Source of the DNA: Clostridia bacterium
GTDB lineage: Bacteria > Bacillota > Clostridia > UBA1381 > UBA9506
Reading direction: 5' to 3'
NCBI GenBank assembly: GCA_017416855.1
Contig: JAFQAZ010000011.1
Span: 186,001 to 250,000, forward strand
Length of the DNA stretch: 64,000 nucleotides
The translations under genes were made by a program, and so were the position numbers. The notes under the pieces are model-generated. The model was not told the origin of the DNA, did no database searches, and was given only the letters and a program-made list of their open reading frames with translations. Each line of letters opens with the position of its first letter. Position 1 is the stretch's first letter. Below, piece after piece: positions 41,104 to 50,843 of the stretch.

Positions 41104-43068
41104 ATGGATTTTCAATTAATTTCAGATTACAAGCCTATGGGCGACCAGATTCAGGCAATCGACCAGCTATCCAAGGGTGTTATCGCCGGTGATAAGGAGC
41201 AGATTTTATTGGGTGTTACCGGCTCCGGTAAAACCTTTACCATTGCTAATGTGATTGAAAAAGTCAACCGTCCTACTTTGGTCCTTGCCCACAATAAAAT
41301 ATTAGCGTCACAGCTCTGTGCTGAATTCAAGGAGTTTTTTCCCAATAACGCTGTAGAGTTCTTCGTGTCATATTACGATTATTATCAGCCGGAGGCATAC
41401 ATTCCGGCAACGGATACTTACATCGAAAAAGACTCCTCTGTTAATGATGAAATTGATAAGCTGCGCCACAGTGCCACCAGCGCTCTGTTTGAACGTCGGG
41501 ATGTTATCATTGTGTCCAGCGTATCCTGCATTTACGGTTTAGGCGACCCCATCGACTATAATGAGCTGGTGGTTTCTCTACGTCCCGGCATGGTGAAACC
41601 CATGGAGGAAATTCTTCACAAGTTGGTGGATATTCAGTTTGAGCGAAATGATATTAATTTTACCCGCGGTAAATTCCGGGTTCGCGGTGATGTGTTGGAA
41701 ATTTTCCCCGCAAGCACCTCTGAGCACGCTGTTCGCGTGGAATTTTTTGGTGATGAAATTGACCGTATCAGCGAGATTGATGTACTCACCGGTGAGATTT
41801 TGGGCATTCGTCAGCATGTTGCCATTTACCCTGCCTCACACTATGTCACCACACCTGAAAAGCGTGACAGAGCTATTTTAGCCATCCAGCAGGAGATGGA
41901 AGAACGAGTTCGCTATTTCAAAGAACACGATATGTTGTTAGAGGCTCAACGCATTGAACAACGCACAAGCTACGATATGGATATGATGCGGGAAATTGGC
42001 TTTTGTCAGGGCATTGAAAACTATTCCCGTCATATCAGCGGTCGTGCTCCCGGGTCTGCTCCATTTACCCTGCTTGATTACTTCCCCAATGACTTTTTAT
42101 TGGTGGTTGATGAATCTCATGCCACCATTCCCCAGGTGCGCGCTATGTATCACGGTGACCGTTCCCGAAAAGAATCGTTGGTTAACTTTGGGTTCCGTCT
42201 TCCCTCCGCTTTTGACAACAGACCGTTAAACTTTGAAGAGTTTAACAGCAGGTTGAATCAGGTGATTTATGTGAGTGCCACTCCTGCTGACTATGAACGC
42301 GAACGTGCAACCTGCATTGCTGAACAGGTAATTCGTCCCACCGGACTTTTAGACCCCGAAATTGATGTTCGTCCCACTAAAGGTCAAATAGATGATTTAA
42401 TTGGTGAAATTCACAAGCAGGTAGAAAACGGTGACAAAACCTTAATCACGACGCTCACTAAGAAAATGGCGGAAGATTTAACCGACTATCTACGTGAGAT
42501 GGATATTAAGGTAAAATATCTCCATTCCGAAGTGAAAACCTTTGAAAGAATGGAGATTGTCCGTGACCTCCGCGCAGGATTATTTGATGTTTTAGTTGGT
42601 ATCAACCTGCTCCGGGAAGGTCTTGACATTCCTGAAGTATCGTTAATCGCCATATTAGATGCTGATAAAGAGGGTTTCCTTCGTTCTGAAACCTCGCTCA
42701 TCCAGACCATCGGTCGTGCCGCCCGTAATGACCGAGGACGGGTCATTTTATACGCTGATTCTATGACAGGTTCTATGGAACGTGCCATCAGCGAAACAAA
42801 ACGCAGAAGAGAAAAGCAAATGGCCTATAATAAAGAGCACGGCATCACACCGCAAACCATTAAAAAAGGTATTCGAGATGTAATTTATGCCACCTCTACT
42901 GCACCGGATGACTCAGTTAAAGATATTAAACTCAGCAAGTCTATGGATATTCATCTGCAGATTGAAATTCTGACCGAGCAAATGAAACTTGCTGCTTCTG
43001 AACTCAGGTTTGAAGATGCAGCGAAGCTTCGTGACAGAATCAAGACTTTGGAAGAAAATAGCAGATAA
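41104..43068 (+). CDS. uvrB: Excinuclease ABC subunit B
   Basis: DNA-damage-verification helicase-like subunit of nucleotide excision repair. At 654 aa it has Walker [10 protein letters not shown], the beta-hairpin region ([21 protein letters not shown]), helicase motifs DESHATIPQ and QTIGRAARN, and a C-terminal UVR motif (about residues 615-650) that binds UvrC. It is monocistronic, with AAAGAGGTG before the start and a terminator directly after. No SOS-type LexA box was seen upstream. Confidence 0.97.
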   Translation: MDFQLISDYKPMGDQIQAIDQLSKGVIAGDKEQILLGVTGSGKTFTIANVIEKVNRPTLVLAHNKILASQLCAEFKEFFPNNAVEFFVSYYDYYQPEAYIPATDTYIEKDSSVNDEIDKLRHSATSALFERRDVIIVSSVSCIYGLGDPIDYNELVVSLRPGMVKPMEEILHKLVDIQFERNDINFTRGKFRVRGDVLEIFPASTSEHAVRVEFFGDEIDRISEIDVLTGEILGIRQHVAIYPASHYVTTPEKRDRAILAIQQEMEERVRYFKEHDMLLEAQRIEQRTSYDMDMMREIGFCQGIENYSRHISGRAPGSAPFTLLDYFPNDFLLVVDESHATIPQVRAMYHGDRSRKESLVNFGFRLPSAFDNRPLNFEEFNSRLNQVIYVSATPADYERERATCIAEQVIRPTGLLDPEIDVRPTKGQIDDLIGEIHKQVENGDKTLITTLTKKMAEDLTDYLREMDIKVKYLHSEVKTFERMEIVRDLRAGLFDVLVGINLLREGLDIPEVSLIAILDADKEGFLRSETSLIQTIGRAARNDRGRVILYADSMTGSMERAISETKRRREKQMAYNKEHGITPQTIKKGIRDVIYATSTAPDDSVKDIKLSKSMDIHLQIEILTEQMKLAASELRFEDAAKLRDRIKTLEENSR

Positions 43069-43070
43069 TT

Positions 43071-43106
43071 AAAAAAGCTTTGGAATTTTAAGTCCAAAGC
43101 TTTTTC
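43071..43106. terminator. Bidirectional terminator between uvrB and the EAL gene
   Basis: Stem AAAAAGCTTTGGA / TCCAAAGCTTTTT with an eight-base loop and A/T runs on both sides; it serves two converging genes. Confidence 0.88.
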
Positions 43107-43111
43107 CATAT

Positions 43112-44536
43112 TCAATGTTTGACATTAAAATTTTGCAGAAAGAATTCAAATTCTTCCGGTGGAATCGGCTTTGAATAATACCAACCCTGTATATAGTCAC
43201 AGCCTAAATCACTTACCAAAAGATTTTGTTCTTCAGTTTCAACACCCTCACAAATCACTTCTATATCCAGACTGTGAGCTAATGCTATGATGCCGGCGAA
43301 TAAATGCTTTCCTCTGTTTGTGTTCGTTTTCAGAAGAATATCTCTGTCAATTTTAACCACATCTATAGGATAGTCACAAAGGTTTGAGAGAGATGTATAA
43401 CCACTTCCCAAGTCATCAAGATAAATACGGAATCCAAGTGCCTTGCATTTTCTTACATTTTGCTTGGCCGTTTCCAAATCTTGTTCAATGGCGTCTTCTG
43501 TAATTTCGATTGAAAGCTTTGATTTTTCAAACTGATAGCTATTTGAAATATCGGTCAGTCTGTCAACAAAATCGTCTTCAGATAGCGTGATTCTGGTAAA
43601 ATTACAAGAAATCGTGAGATCTTTATATGCGGTGTTAGACCAGGCTTCCAGCTGTCGACAAGCCATATCAAACATATAAAAATCATGCATAGTGATGAGA
43701 CCGGCGGATTCCATTTCGCCAATGTAGCGAAATGGTCCAAGCAGTCCCTTTTCTGGACTGTCCCAACGAGAAAGAGCTTCTGCCGAAACAATCTTTCCGG
43801 TTTTACTACTCACAATAAATTGCAGATACATTTTAAACTCATTGTTTTTTATACCCTTTAAAATGCTTTCAGCAAATTTCTTTTCTTCCTGGATTCTGTT
43901 CATAGCGTGAATATCACAGCGAATATACTCTGCTTCGGTGCCTAAAATTTTATTACAATTCTTTCTCAGGTTAAACAGTAGCAATTCACAGTTTTTATCC
44001 TGATTACCAAGATGATAAATCGTGGCATGAAACACAAAGTGGTCACGCTTTGCTTTCATTCCTTCAAAATCATTCAGTTGATCCATCAGAATACCGAGTC
44101 TGGCTTCAGCATCTTCGTCGCAAGAGGCCGGAAACGCAAATGCAAAACCGTTTTCGGTAATTCTCGCAAAGAATTCTTCGTCCACCGTGTTCTCTGCTAA
44201 AACCGATGCAGTATACTTTAAAACCTCATCAAAAGAGCTGTCTCCGTGATAGGAACGAAGATAGCTGCTATCCAGCACAATGTATGCCAGATGATATTGG
44301 TTTCTTGAATTATCGCTGATGATATGTTTAAAATGATATTTAAAAAACTGCAGATTCCCAATACCGGTTTCCCCATCAATCATTTTACTTGCTGCAAATT
44401 CACGCTTTATATGCCGGATGCGAATACCTAAAACTAAAACAATAGTCAGCAATAAAGCTATGATCAGCGATAAAATGAGCGTAATACTTCCTGTTTGGTC
44501 AAACAAGACTGAAAATTGATTGGTACATTCGCTCAT
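43112..44536 (-). CDS. EAL-domain c-di-GMP phosphodiesterase with degenerate GGDEF
   Basis: A 474-aa protein: one membrane helix (about residues 15-37), a GGDEF-like domain in which the signature is lost (RITENGF), and an EAL domain. The EAL residues are present: AEALSRW, SIEITED, YLDDLGSGYTS, VVKIDRD, CEGVETEE and IQGWYYSKP, so hydrolysis of c-di-GMP to pGpG is expected. The start at 44536 follows AAAGAGGTG by nine bases; earlier in-frame starts overlap that site. Its leader holds a class I c-di-GMP riboswitch and terminator, so the enzyme's product level is sensed in its own transcript. Confidence 0.88.
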   Translation of the reverse strand: MSECTNQFSVLFDQTGSITLILSLIIALLLTIVLVLGIRIRHIKREFAASKMIDGETGIGNLQFFKYHFKHIISDNSRNQYHLAYIVLDSSYLRSYHGDSSFDEVLKYTASVLAENTVDEEFFARITENGFAFAFPASCDEDAEARLGILMDQLNDFEGMKAKRDHFVFHATIYHLGNQDKNCELLLFNLRKNCNKILGTEAEYIRCDIHAMNRIQEEKKFAESILKGIKNNEFKMYLQFIVSSKTGKIVSAEALSRWDSPEKGLLGPFRYIGEMESAGLITMHDFYMFDMACRQLEAWSNTAYKDLTISCNFTRITLSEDDFVDRLTDISNSYQFEKSKLSIEITEDAIEQDLETAKQNVRKCKALGFRIYLDDLGSGYTSLSNLCDYPIDVVKIDRDILLKTNTNRGKHLFAGIIALAHSLDIEVICEGVETEEQNLLVSDLGCDYIQGWYYSKPIPPEEFEFFLQNFNVKH

Positions 44537-44596
44537 TTTTGACATCACCTCTTTCGCTCTCTTGTAATTGTATTCATAAATAACATTTTTGGAAAC

Positions 44597-44652
44597 AAAA
44601 AAAGCCGCAACAACAGAGAGTCTTTAAATAAAGACTCCATATTATCGCAGCT
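44597..44652 (-). terminator. Riboswitch-controlled terminator
   Basis: On the minus strand AGCTGCGATAA pairs with TTGTTGCGGCT (with G-T wobbles), enclosing a nested hairpin GAGTCTTTA-TT-TAAAGACTC, and is followed by seven T residues (44597-44603). The 5' arm is also the 3' end of the c-di-GMP aptamer, so the two folds exclude each other. Confidence 0.85.
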
Positions 44653-44724
44653 AGACCGACATAGTTATAAAACCTTAGCCTCCGGGCTTTGCGTCATCGA
44701 CTTTCGCCGATTTTGCCAAATATT
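44644..44724 (-). ncRNA. Class I cyclic-di-GMP riboswitch (GEMM-I) aptamer
   Basis: Minus-strand RNA shows the conserved aptamer elements in order: GGCAAA, a GAAA-capped hairpin ATCGGC-GAAA-GTCGAT, GATGACGCAAAGCC, GCC-CGGA-GGC, CTAAGG with ACTATG (tetraloop-receptor type), and AGCTGC. Its 3' arm overlaps the terminator stem. Ligand binding should therefore block the terminator and turn on the EAL gene, giving negative feedback (inference). A consensus -10 TATAAT lies at 44727-44732, placing the start near 44720, directly before the aptamer. Confidence 0.9.
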
Positions 44725-44726
44725 TA

Positions 44727-44732
44727 ATTATA
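44727..44732 (-). promoter_or_regulatory. -10 element for the riboswitch transcript
   Basis: Minus-strand TATAAT at 44727-44732. No good -35 is seen at 16-18 bases, so activation or a different upstream element may be involved. Confidence 0.5.
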
Positions 44733-44761
44733 ATGCTAATCAGGTGATTTGAGACGAATGA

Positions 44762-47056
44762 TCAATCCTTTGAAAAAATCCAAAGGGATTCATTTAAATC
44801 TTCACTTTCACCAAGACTATATACGCTTAAAATAACAGTTTCGCCATTATTCTTTTTATAGGTTATTTTGGGCAGAATACCTTCCGAAATTTGCCGTCTG
44901 ATAGCATCGTAATTTAAAAAGCTCATAACAGACCGATGAAAATCAGGGTGGACAAATTCGTTTATATAGCTTGTTAACAAGCGAGAGAAATTCTTTTCAT
45001 CCTCCTGATATCCAAGGTAAGCGGGCATAAGAATACGATGCGCATAATCAGTTTCTAAATTAACCCTGTAAATACCGTTATAATGCTCTTTTAAAACAGA
45101 AAGAATAGCATCTATTTCTCTGATGCCGGTTTTAATTTGAACATAATTATCTGCATCTTTCAGCACGATATTCTTTTCTTTGTTCTGATAATACTGAGCT
45201 TTAGACTCATACATTCTGATTTCAGCTTCTCGTATCATTTCCTCGCAGTTGGTATTCTGCTCTCTGTATGACATACCGATCGCAACTTTGTAGCTTGTTA
45301 CCTTTAATTTTTCAAGGAAAGAATTGATGCTCTCTTTAATTTGTTCCTGCTTTGTATGCTGAGCAAATACCAGGAACTCATCGCCACCCATACGGTAAAC
45401 ACGATGACCGGCAAATGCTTCGTTTAAAGCCTTTGCAATAAAAATAAGCATTTCATCGCCTGCTGCATGACCATATTTATTATTAACCATATGCAGCTCA
45501 TTTACATCAATATAAATGCAGGAAAATTCTGTCGGTCTTTCCTCATCAAACAACAAAATGTCCTTTTTATTGGATACACGATTGAGAACGCCCGTCAAAG
45601 AGTCAGTTGTTGCAGCAGTTTCTGTTCTGTTTAAATGATTCTTATTGTAGATTGCAATTGAAAAACAAACAGCAACATCCTCTAACAAATCTCTTGTCAT
45701 CCGTAGATTCTTTGCGTTAATAGCGCCAAGGACACTGATATGGTTGTTTTTACCAACGATGGCAGCAAAGGAAACAGAAATGATTTTTTCTGCCAACAAA
45801 AAGTCATACAATTCCTTATCCGTCTTTAAAAGATGACTGTTGGGAGTGATGCACATAAATACCACGGTTGCATGTGTGACATTGTGCAGGTTTTCAGCAT
45901 AACGAAAAATCTGACTAACTAAAAACTTACGTTTTTCACCTGTCAGAAGCTGCTTTCTGTAATCCGGTTCAGCATAACTGTAGTCTTCTCCATCGGTATC
46001 GACCAAAAAGGCAGAACGGGAGTTTGCAAAAGCCTGAATGTTTTTTAAGGACTCGAACACGTTTTCTTTCTGCTGATTTATTTCCAACAGAAGCTTTCTG
46101 ATGTGAGAGGCCATCGCTGTTGTTTGTGAACGGCGTCTTTCAAAAGTTAAAACTAACAACAGATACAAGATTATAATCAGTATAATAGTCAGGAAAGCAA
46201 AAAGCAACGTGCTGGCCACACTATGCGTCTTGGCAAACACCTGGGATTCATACCGACAAAGCATAATACCCCAATTAAAATCTTCTATAGTTGAATAGTG
46301 AACGTATAAATCTTCGCCGGTAAAAATGGATTTAAAAGATGTAAATCCATTATCTAATGTAATTAATTCTTCATATGAGTATCCTTCATTAAATTCCCGA
46401 TCCTTAAAATCAGATAAAGAACCGGGCGGATTATAAATAGTATCAATCACAAATTTACCGGTTACCTTATCATAAACAAAAAGCTGAGCATCCAGTTCCT
46501 TTGCCATTCGGTTGTATTTTTCACCAATGGTTTCAAGATTAATAATACCGTATAAAATGCCAACAACTTCATTGTTCAATTTAATGGGAACAGAACTAAT
46601 GATAATTTCCTTGCCGTCTCTCATAATATCAGGCAACCGACCACTGATATACTCCCCTTTTGCCGCTTCATCAGCAAAAGACATTTTACCGGATACATCT
46701 ATGGATTCTGTTTTGGTAATGAAAGTATGTTCAGGAGTTAAAATACCAATGTTAGAAAAAAGGCCAATAGATTTAAATGACTCAAACATAAGGCCATAAT
46801 TTTCGCCATCACGATGAAGCTTTGAAGCAAAGTTTGCCATGGTGATTAAGTTTTCACGATCAGACTTAATCTGCAGAATCAGGTCGTCCTTAATCTGCTT
46901 GGTTTGTAGATGAAGCATTTCATACGCTTCATCTTCCGCTTCAGTATAGAACGAGCTCACCAATGACAAAAAGACGATGCAAATTAAAACTGTAGCGATA
47001 ATCGTGTAAACTATATTACTATGTCTTGATTTCTTTTTAACATATGTTGTTGCCAT
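44762..47056 (-). CDS. Diguanylate cyclase with dCache sensor, GAF and C-terminal PAS-like region
   Basis: A 764-aa protein: membrane helix (about 13-35), a large extracellular dCache-type sensor (36-275), second helix (279-304), a GAF-like region (about 330-475), a GGDEF domain (about 480-630) and a C-terminal segment of about 120 residues that may be PAS-like. The active-site signature RMGGDEFLVF at about residue 555 is intact, with TTDSLTGVLNR upstream, so c-di-GMP synthesis is expected. The ribosome binding site is modest (AAAGAAG). The hairpin array lies directly upstream in the same transcript orientation. Confidence 0.88.
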   Translation of the reverse strand: MATTYVKKKSRHSNIVYTIIATVLICIVFLSLVSSFYTEAEDEAYEMLHLQTKQIKDDLILQIKSDRENLITMANFASKLHRDGENYGLMFESFKSIGLFSNIGILTPEHTFITKTESIDVSGKMSFADEAAKGEYISGRLPDIMRDGKEIIISSVPIKLNNEVVGILYGIINLETIGEKYNRMAKELDAQLFVYDKVTGKFVIDTIYNPPGSLSDFKDREFNEGYSYEELITLDNGFTSFKSIFTGEDLYVHYSTIEDFNWGIMLCRYESQVFAKTHSVASTLLFAFLTIILIIILYLLLVLTFERRRSQTTAMASHIRKLLLEINQQKENVFESLKNIQAFANSRSAFLVDTDGEDYSYAEPDYRKQLLTGEKRKFLVSQIFRYAENLHNVTHATVVFMCITPNSHLLKTDKELYDFLLAEKIISVSFAAIVGKNNHISVLGAINAKNLRMTRDLLEDVAVCFSIAIYNKNHLNRTETAATTDSLTGVLNRVSNKKDILLFDEERPTEFSCIYIDVNELHMVNNKYGHAAGDEMLIFIAKALNEAFAGHRVYRMGGDEFLVFAQHTKQEQIKESINSFLEKLKVTSYKVAIGMSYREQNTNCEEMIREAEIRMYESKAQYYQNKEKNIVLKDADNYVQIKTGIREIDAILSVLKEHYNGIYRVNLETDYAHRILMPAYLGYQEDEKNFSRLLTSYINEFVHPDFHRSVMSFLNYDAIRRQISEGILPKITYKKNNGETVILSVYSLGESEDLNESLWIFSKD

Positions 47057-47363
47057 CTAGCAAAACTTCTTTCATGATATATTATATTTATTATAGAATT
47101 CGTGCACAATTTAGATGCCAAACTTTTTTAATGAATTGACAACTTTGTTGTCATGAATTGGATTTCATCCATGAATTGTTGCTATGGCAACATGATTTGA
47201 ATTGCCGTTTAATGTACTTTAGTGCAATTCATGAGCCACAAGGCTCAATTCATGAAATCGCAGATTTCAATTCATGCCGTCAGGCAATTCATTGAGTTTA
47301 CTTTGCAAACTCATTATACTACTGTTTTACATAATTTTCAAGTCCTAAATAAAATTATGGCAT
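47057..47363 (-). other. 307-base intergenic region between GGDEF and EAL genes
   Basis: No ORF. It contains the hairpin array at 47131-47312. The flanks are AT-rich without a clear intrinsic terminator; 47057-47130 holds the leader of the GGDEF gene. Confidence 0.6.
47131..47312. repeat. Array of variable mini-hairpins with inverted ATGAATT linkers
   Basis: Left half: ATGAATT linkers alternate with GACAAC-TTT-GTTGTC (47138-47152), GGAT-TTC-ATCC (47160-47170) and GTTGC-TATG-GCAAC (47178-47191). A centre follows: GAATTGC (47199-47205) and GCAATTC (47224-47230) around an 18-base loop. Right half: AATTCAT linkers alternate with GAGCC-ACAA-GGCTC (47233-47246), GAAATC-GCA-GATTTC (47254-47268), GCC-GTCA-GGC (47276-47285) and GAGTTT-ACTTTGC-AAACTC (47294-47312). 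Every insert differs in sequence but is self-complementary. The linkers of the two halves are complementary, so the whole could also form one long branched stem. Confidence 0.85.
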
Positions 47364-48728
47364 CTATGCTTTAAATAATGCTTCAAGCTGAGTAACAGCC
47401 ATAGGACGATGAAAATAATATCCCTGAAGCAAATCACAGCCTGCACTCACAACAGCCTGCTTGTGTTTTTCTGTTTCTATCCCTTCGCACAAGGTTTTAA
47501 ATCCAAGGTCGTGAGCCGTTTGTATGATATTCTTCAGCACTAAAAATCCCTGATGTGTGACGGCATTCTGTGAGATGGATTTATCAATTTTTACAATGCT
47601 GATATCAAAATCGGTCAGATCTCCAAAGCTGGTGTAGCCTTTACCAAAATCGTCCAGCAGAACCAGCATACCCTTATCTTTTAAGCGAGATAAATTGTTC
47701 GTCATAATATGTAATTCATCAGCATTAACATTTTTATCTTCCAGAATTTCAACCGCAATGCAGGAATAGTCAATATTATATTTTTCGACAATTTCTATAA
47801 TGGTGTCTGCCATAGTCTCATCACAAAGGGTATAACGAGAAAAATTAATGGTGTAAACATACTTATTTCGACGCTCTTGGTCACTGGCAACCCACTTACA
47901 ATTCTTTTCAAAAATGTAGTAATCAAACTTCTCATTTAATCCAACATTGTTAACAGCTGAAAGAAAATAACGAGGAGACAATATTCCTTCTGTGGAGGAA
48001 TTTAGCCGGGATAGCACCTCAGCACCCATAATTTTATTTGTTTTTGCATCCAGAATTGGCTGATACTCCAAGAAGAACCGATTGTTATCAATTTCGTTTT
48101 GTATGGTATTTTCAATTTTGAGTTGTCTTTCGAACTCTTTTCCGTTTGAACTGTCCCAACAGCAATGTAAAACGTCTTCATTTTCAGCCATACTGCACGC
48201 CTGCTTTGCTCTTGTTAATGCAGTTTTAAAGGGAACTTCTGTAGAACTTGTGCCATAATACCCAAATTTGACACGAACTACATTGACTGCACCATTTTTT
48301 ACCAGGGCTCTATTAATTTCTTCCAGGCAATTATCGAAATGAATTGGCATTTTCACGGAGTCCAGATAATTCATTAAAACAAAATTACTCTTTCCGTAAA
48401 TAGAAATCTCACCATCAAGGGTTACACAGAAATAGTTAAATAAGATTTTTTTAATTTGTTCATATATCCTGTTTGCTTTTGATTCTGAATACAGCCTTTT
48501 CATGCTGTCTAAAGATACAGAAATATAAATAATGCACCGTCTTTTTTGTGCTCTTCCTGCTTTTTCAAAATCATTTTCTATTCTATTTAAACCACAAAAA
48601 CTTTTTTCAACGGTTCCCTTTGCGGCTCTGATTGATTTCATTGTAAAATAAAGGCCTATGAGTCCCATTAGAAGAAAAGAAATGAGCAGAATTGTAATGA
48701 TAACATAAGGGTATTCAAAAAATTGCAT
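47364..48728 (-). CDS. EAL-domain protein with degenerate GGDEF, end of the polysaccharide operon
   Basis: A 454-aa protein: one membrane helix (about residues 6-28), a GGDEF-like region lacking the signature, and an EAL domain. The EAL signature reads GAEVLSRL (EVL in place of EAL, a common active variant), with VEILED, LDDFGKGYTS, VKIDK, CEGIET and LQGYYFHRP all present, so phosphodiesterase activity is plausible. The start at 48728 (ATG) follows GGGAG; the earlier in-frame TTG at 48743 lies within the SD. It is 18 bases after the last glycosyltransferase gene and appears to close the operon. Confidence 0.85.
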   Translation of the reverse strand: MQFFEYPYVIITILLISFLLMGLIGLYFTMKSIRAAKGTVEKSFCGLNRIENDFEKAGRAQKRRCIIYISVSLDSMKRLYSESKANRIYEQIKKILFNYFCVTLDGEISIYGKSNFVLMNYLDSVKMPIHFDNCLEEINRALVKNGAVNVVRVKFGYYGTSSTEVPFKTALTRAKQACSMAENEDVLHCCWDSSNGKEFERQLKIENTIQNEIDNNRFFLEYQPILDAKTNKIMGAEVLSRLNSSTEGILSPRYFLSAVNNVGLNEKFDYYIFEKNCKWVASDQERRNKYVYTINFSRYTLCDETMADTIIEIVEKYNIDYSCIAVEILEDKNVNADELHIMTNNLSRLKDKGMLVLLDDFGKGYTSFGDLTDFDISIVKIDKSISQNAVTHQGFLVLKNIIQTAHDLGFKTLCEGIETEKHKQAVVSAGCDLLQGYYFHRPMAVTQLEALFKA

Positions 48729-48746
48729 TTTGCTGACTCCCAAAAT

Positions 48747-49811
48747 TTATTTTTCAAAAATCGGATAACTTGCCGTGCCGCCTGTTTGTTTAAGACCAAT
48801 CCTGTTGGCAACCTGCATACATTTAGCAATGTCTTTTTGGGCCATTCTTTTTCTTCTGATCATTTCTTTAAGTAAAAAGAAGGGAGAGAAAGTAAACATT
48901 GCTTTCATAACTGCAATCTTCGATATTCCGCACCTCTTATATTCAGCTAAAATCTCCAGAAGTGCATAGCAGATTGCATTTCTGCTGATTGTCTGATTTG
49001 CCAGACTCTTCAGCCATCTGGCATAGTTCATAAATTGCTTTATATCGGCGTTTTCCTTGAAATAGATACCGCTGATATAAAATGCCTGCATATCTTCGCA
49101 CATTTCCTTAAGTACCGATGTATAGTATTTTTTCTGAATACCAAGGACTTCTGTATGCTGCCTTTCAAGAGTTGTGCTTGTAATTTGTTTATCGTGAAGT
49201 CTGTAAATCAAAAGGCACTCAGGTAGAATCTGCAGTTTAAGGTTTGCCGCGGTCATTCGCGTCCATAATTCAAGGTCTTCAGTACAAGTCAGGCTCATAT
49301 CGTATTGAAATGATTTCATAACCTCGGCTTTACCAATGACACCGGGATGGAGAATGGGATTGGCCACTAAAAGCATTGCCTTTAAGGCCTCAGAATCGCA
49401 ACGACCTCCGGCACCACCAGAAGCATATACACCATTTTTAACCGTTAAAAACCGGCAGGATGATAAATCAACATCCTTATTTGCTTCCATAAATGCAAAC
49501 TGTTTTTCCAGCCGTTCCGGCAGACAAATATCATCAGCATCCATTCTGGCTATATATTTACCGTTACAAAGAGATATTGCTTTGTTGAGGGAGGAAGGAA
49601 GTTTCAGGTTCACTTCGTTTGTGTAAACCTTAATTCGGGCATCACGGCTTGCATAATCAGCAAGAATATTGCCTGTTGAGTCTGTTGAGCAATCATTTAT
49701 GATAATCAGTTCCCAATTCTGGAAGGTTTGATACAGCACACTTTCAATTGCTTCAGCAAGATATGTTTCTCCATTATATACACTCATAATGACTGATATA
49801 TCCGTTGTCAT
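48747..49811 (-). CDS. Family 2 glycosyltransferase
   Basis: A 354-aa cytoplasmic GT-A enzyme. The opening ISVIMSVYNGETYLAEAIES, the nucleotide-binding block NDCSTDSTGNIL and the DxD metal motif in ARMDADDICLPERL are standard for GT2. It has no membrane segment. It is the last transferase of the polysaccharide operon, four bases after its upstream neighbour, with GAGGAGGT upstream. Sugar specificity cannot be read from sequence. Confidence 0.92.
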   Translation of the reverse strand: MTTDISVIMSVYNGETYLAEAIESVLYQTFQNWELIIINDCSTDSTGNILADYASRDARIKVYTNEVNLKLPSSLNKAISLCNGKYIARMDADDICLPERLEKQFAFMEANKDVDLSSCRFLTVKNGVYASGGAGGRCDSEALKAMLLVANPILHPGVIGKAEVMKSFQYDMSLTCTEDLELWTRMTAANLKLQILPECLLIYRLHDKQITSTTLERQHTEVLGIQKKYYTSVLKEMCEDMQAFYISGIYFKENADIKQFMNYARWLKSLANQTISRNAICYALLEILAEYKRCGISKIAVMKAMFTFSPFFLLKEMIRRKRMAQKDIAKCMQVANRIGLKQTGGTASYPIFEK

Positions 49812-49815
49812 ATTG

Positions 49816-50835
49816 CTACCTCCTCTTCAAGACATTCTTTATAACTTTACACAGATTGAGAAAATAGAATGCTAACGTATAGCATTTTTTCTGCATCAGG
49901 AATATGGCTATGCTACTTTTTGCTGAGATCTTTTCAAATTGTGCATTCGCTATTTTCTCACTATGCATTGAATTCATAATATTTTGTTTGAGTTCCTTCA
50001 GGCTTTTAAAGTGATTTCCTTCTGCAGCCGCTGCCAGAATGGCAAAACACATAAAGCAGGAATAGCGACACAGCTGTTCTTCGAAATCAGGAACTCTCTC
50101 TATTTCTTTTGTACTGATTTCGTGGATAACATTTTCTATAAGCGGAATTTGTTTTGTATTAAAATCCTTGGATAGAGAATCCTCTCTGACGTTGTATAAA
50201 TAAGCCAGTTTCTTACTGCAGTACACTCTGGTTGCATGCAGATAACAAGGGAAAACACAGCACAAATCTTCACCAAGAGAGATTGTTTCACTCACATTCA
50301 ACTGATGCGTCAGCAGAAGTTCTCTCTTCACAGCTTTACCGGATAAGTAATAGGAAACATGGTTCATGTTTTTATCCATTAAAAGTCGGGGGAAAATATG
50401 CTCTTTTATCTCCTCGTCAACATAGAGTCCCTCATCAATACAGTCGTTTGTGATATTAACAATTTGTCCGTTTTTGACCCATTTGTATGAAAAAGATACC
50501 ATTTCGCAATTTGTTTCTTTAATAATTTGATAGGCGGTTTCCAAGGTGTCATGCTCAATCATGTCATCTGAATCCAGATTAAATACATACTCACCCTCTG
50601 CAACCTGTATGCCTGCTCTTCTTGCACTGGCAAGTCCGCCGTTTGTCTTGTGAACCACTTTTATACGTTCGTCCTGTTCTTTATAACGGTCACAAATCTG
50701 AGGACAAGCATCCGGCGAGCCATCATCAACCAGAATCAGTTCAAAATCTGAAAAGCTCTGTGACAGAACGCTTTCAATGCACGAAACTAAATATTTTTCA
50801 ACTTTATAAACAGGAACAATTACAGAAAAAAACAT
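49816..50835 (-). CDS. Family 2 glycosyltransferase
   Basis: A 339-aa GT-A enzyme opening FSVIVPVYKVEKYLVSCIES, with DDGSPDACPQICD and the DxD-type motif NLDSDDMIEHDTL. The C-terminal half (about residues 190-339) is variable and predicted helical, with a cysteine-rich stretch near YSCFMCF. It is closely packed with the flanking GT2 genes, suggesting successive additions to one repeat unit. Confidence 0.9.
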   Translation of the reverse strand: MFFSVIVPVYKVEKYLVSCIESVLSQSFSDFELILVDDGSPDACPQICDRYKEQDERIKVVHKTNGGLASARRAGIQVAEGEYVFNLDSDDMIEHDTLETAYQIIKETNCEMVSFSYKWVKNGQIVNITNDCIDEGLYVDEEIKEHIFPRLLMDKNMNHVSYYLSGKAVKRELLLTHQLNVSETISLGEDLCCVFPCYLHATRVYCSKKLAYLYNVREDSLSKDFNTKQIPLIENVIHEISTKEIERVPDFEEQLCRYSCFMCFAILAAAAEGNHFKSLKELKQNIMNSMHSEKIANAQFEKISAKSSIAIFLMQKKCYTLAFYFLNLCKVIKNVLKRR

Positions 50836-50843
50836 ATAATCAC

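Noticed and set aside
47131-47312. CRISPR array
   Set aside because: The constant unit is only 7-8 bases and reverses orientation halfway. The inserts are 10-19 bases and self-complementary, and no cas genes are near.
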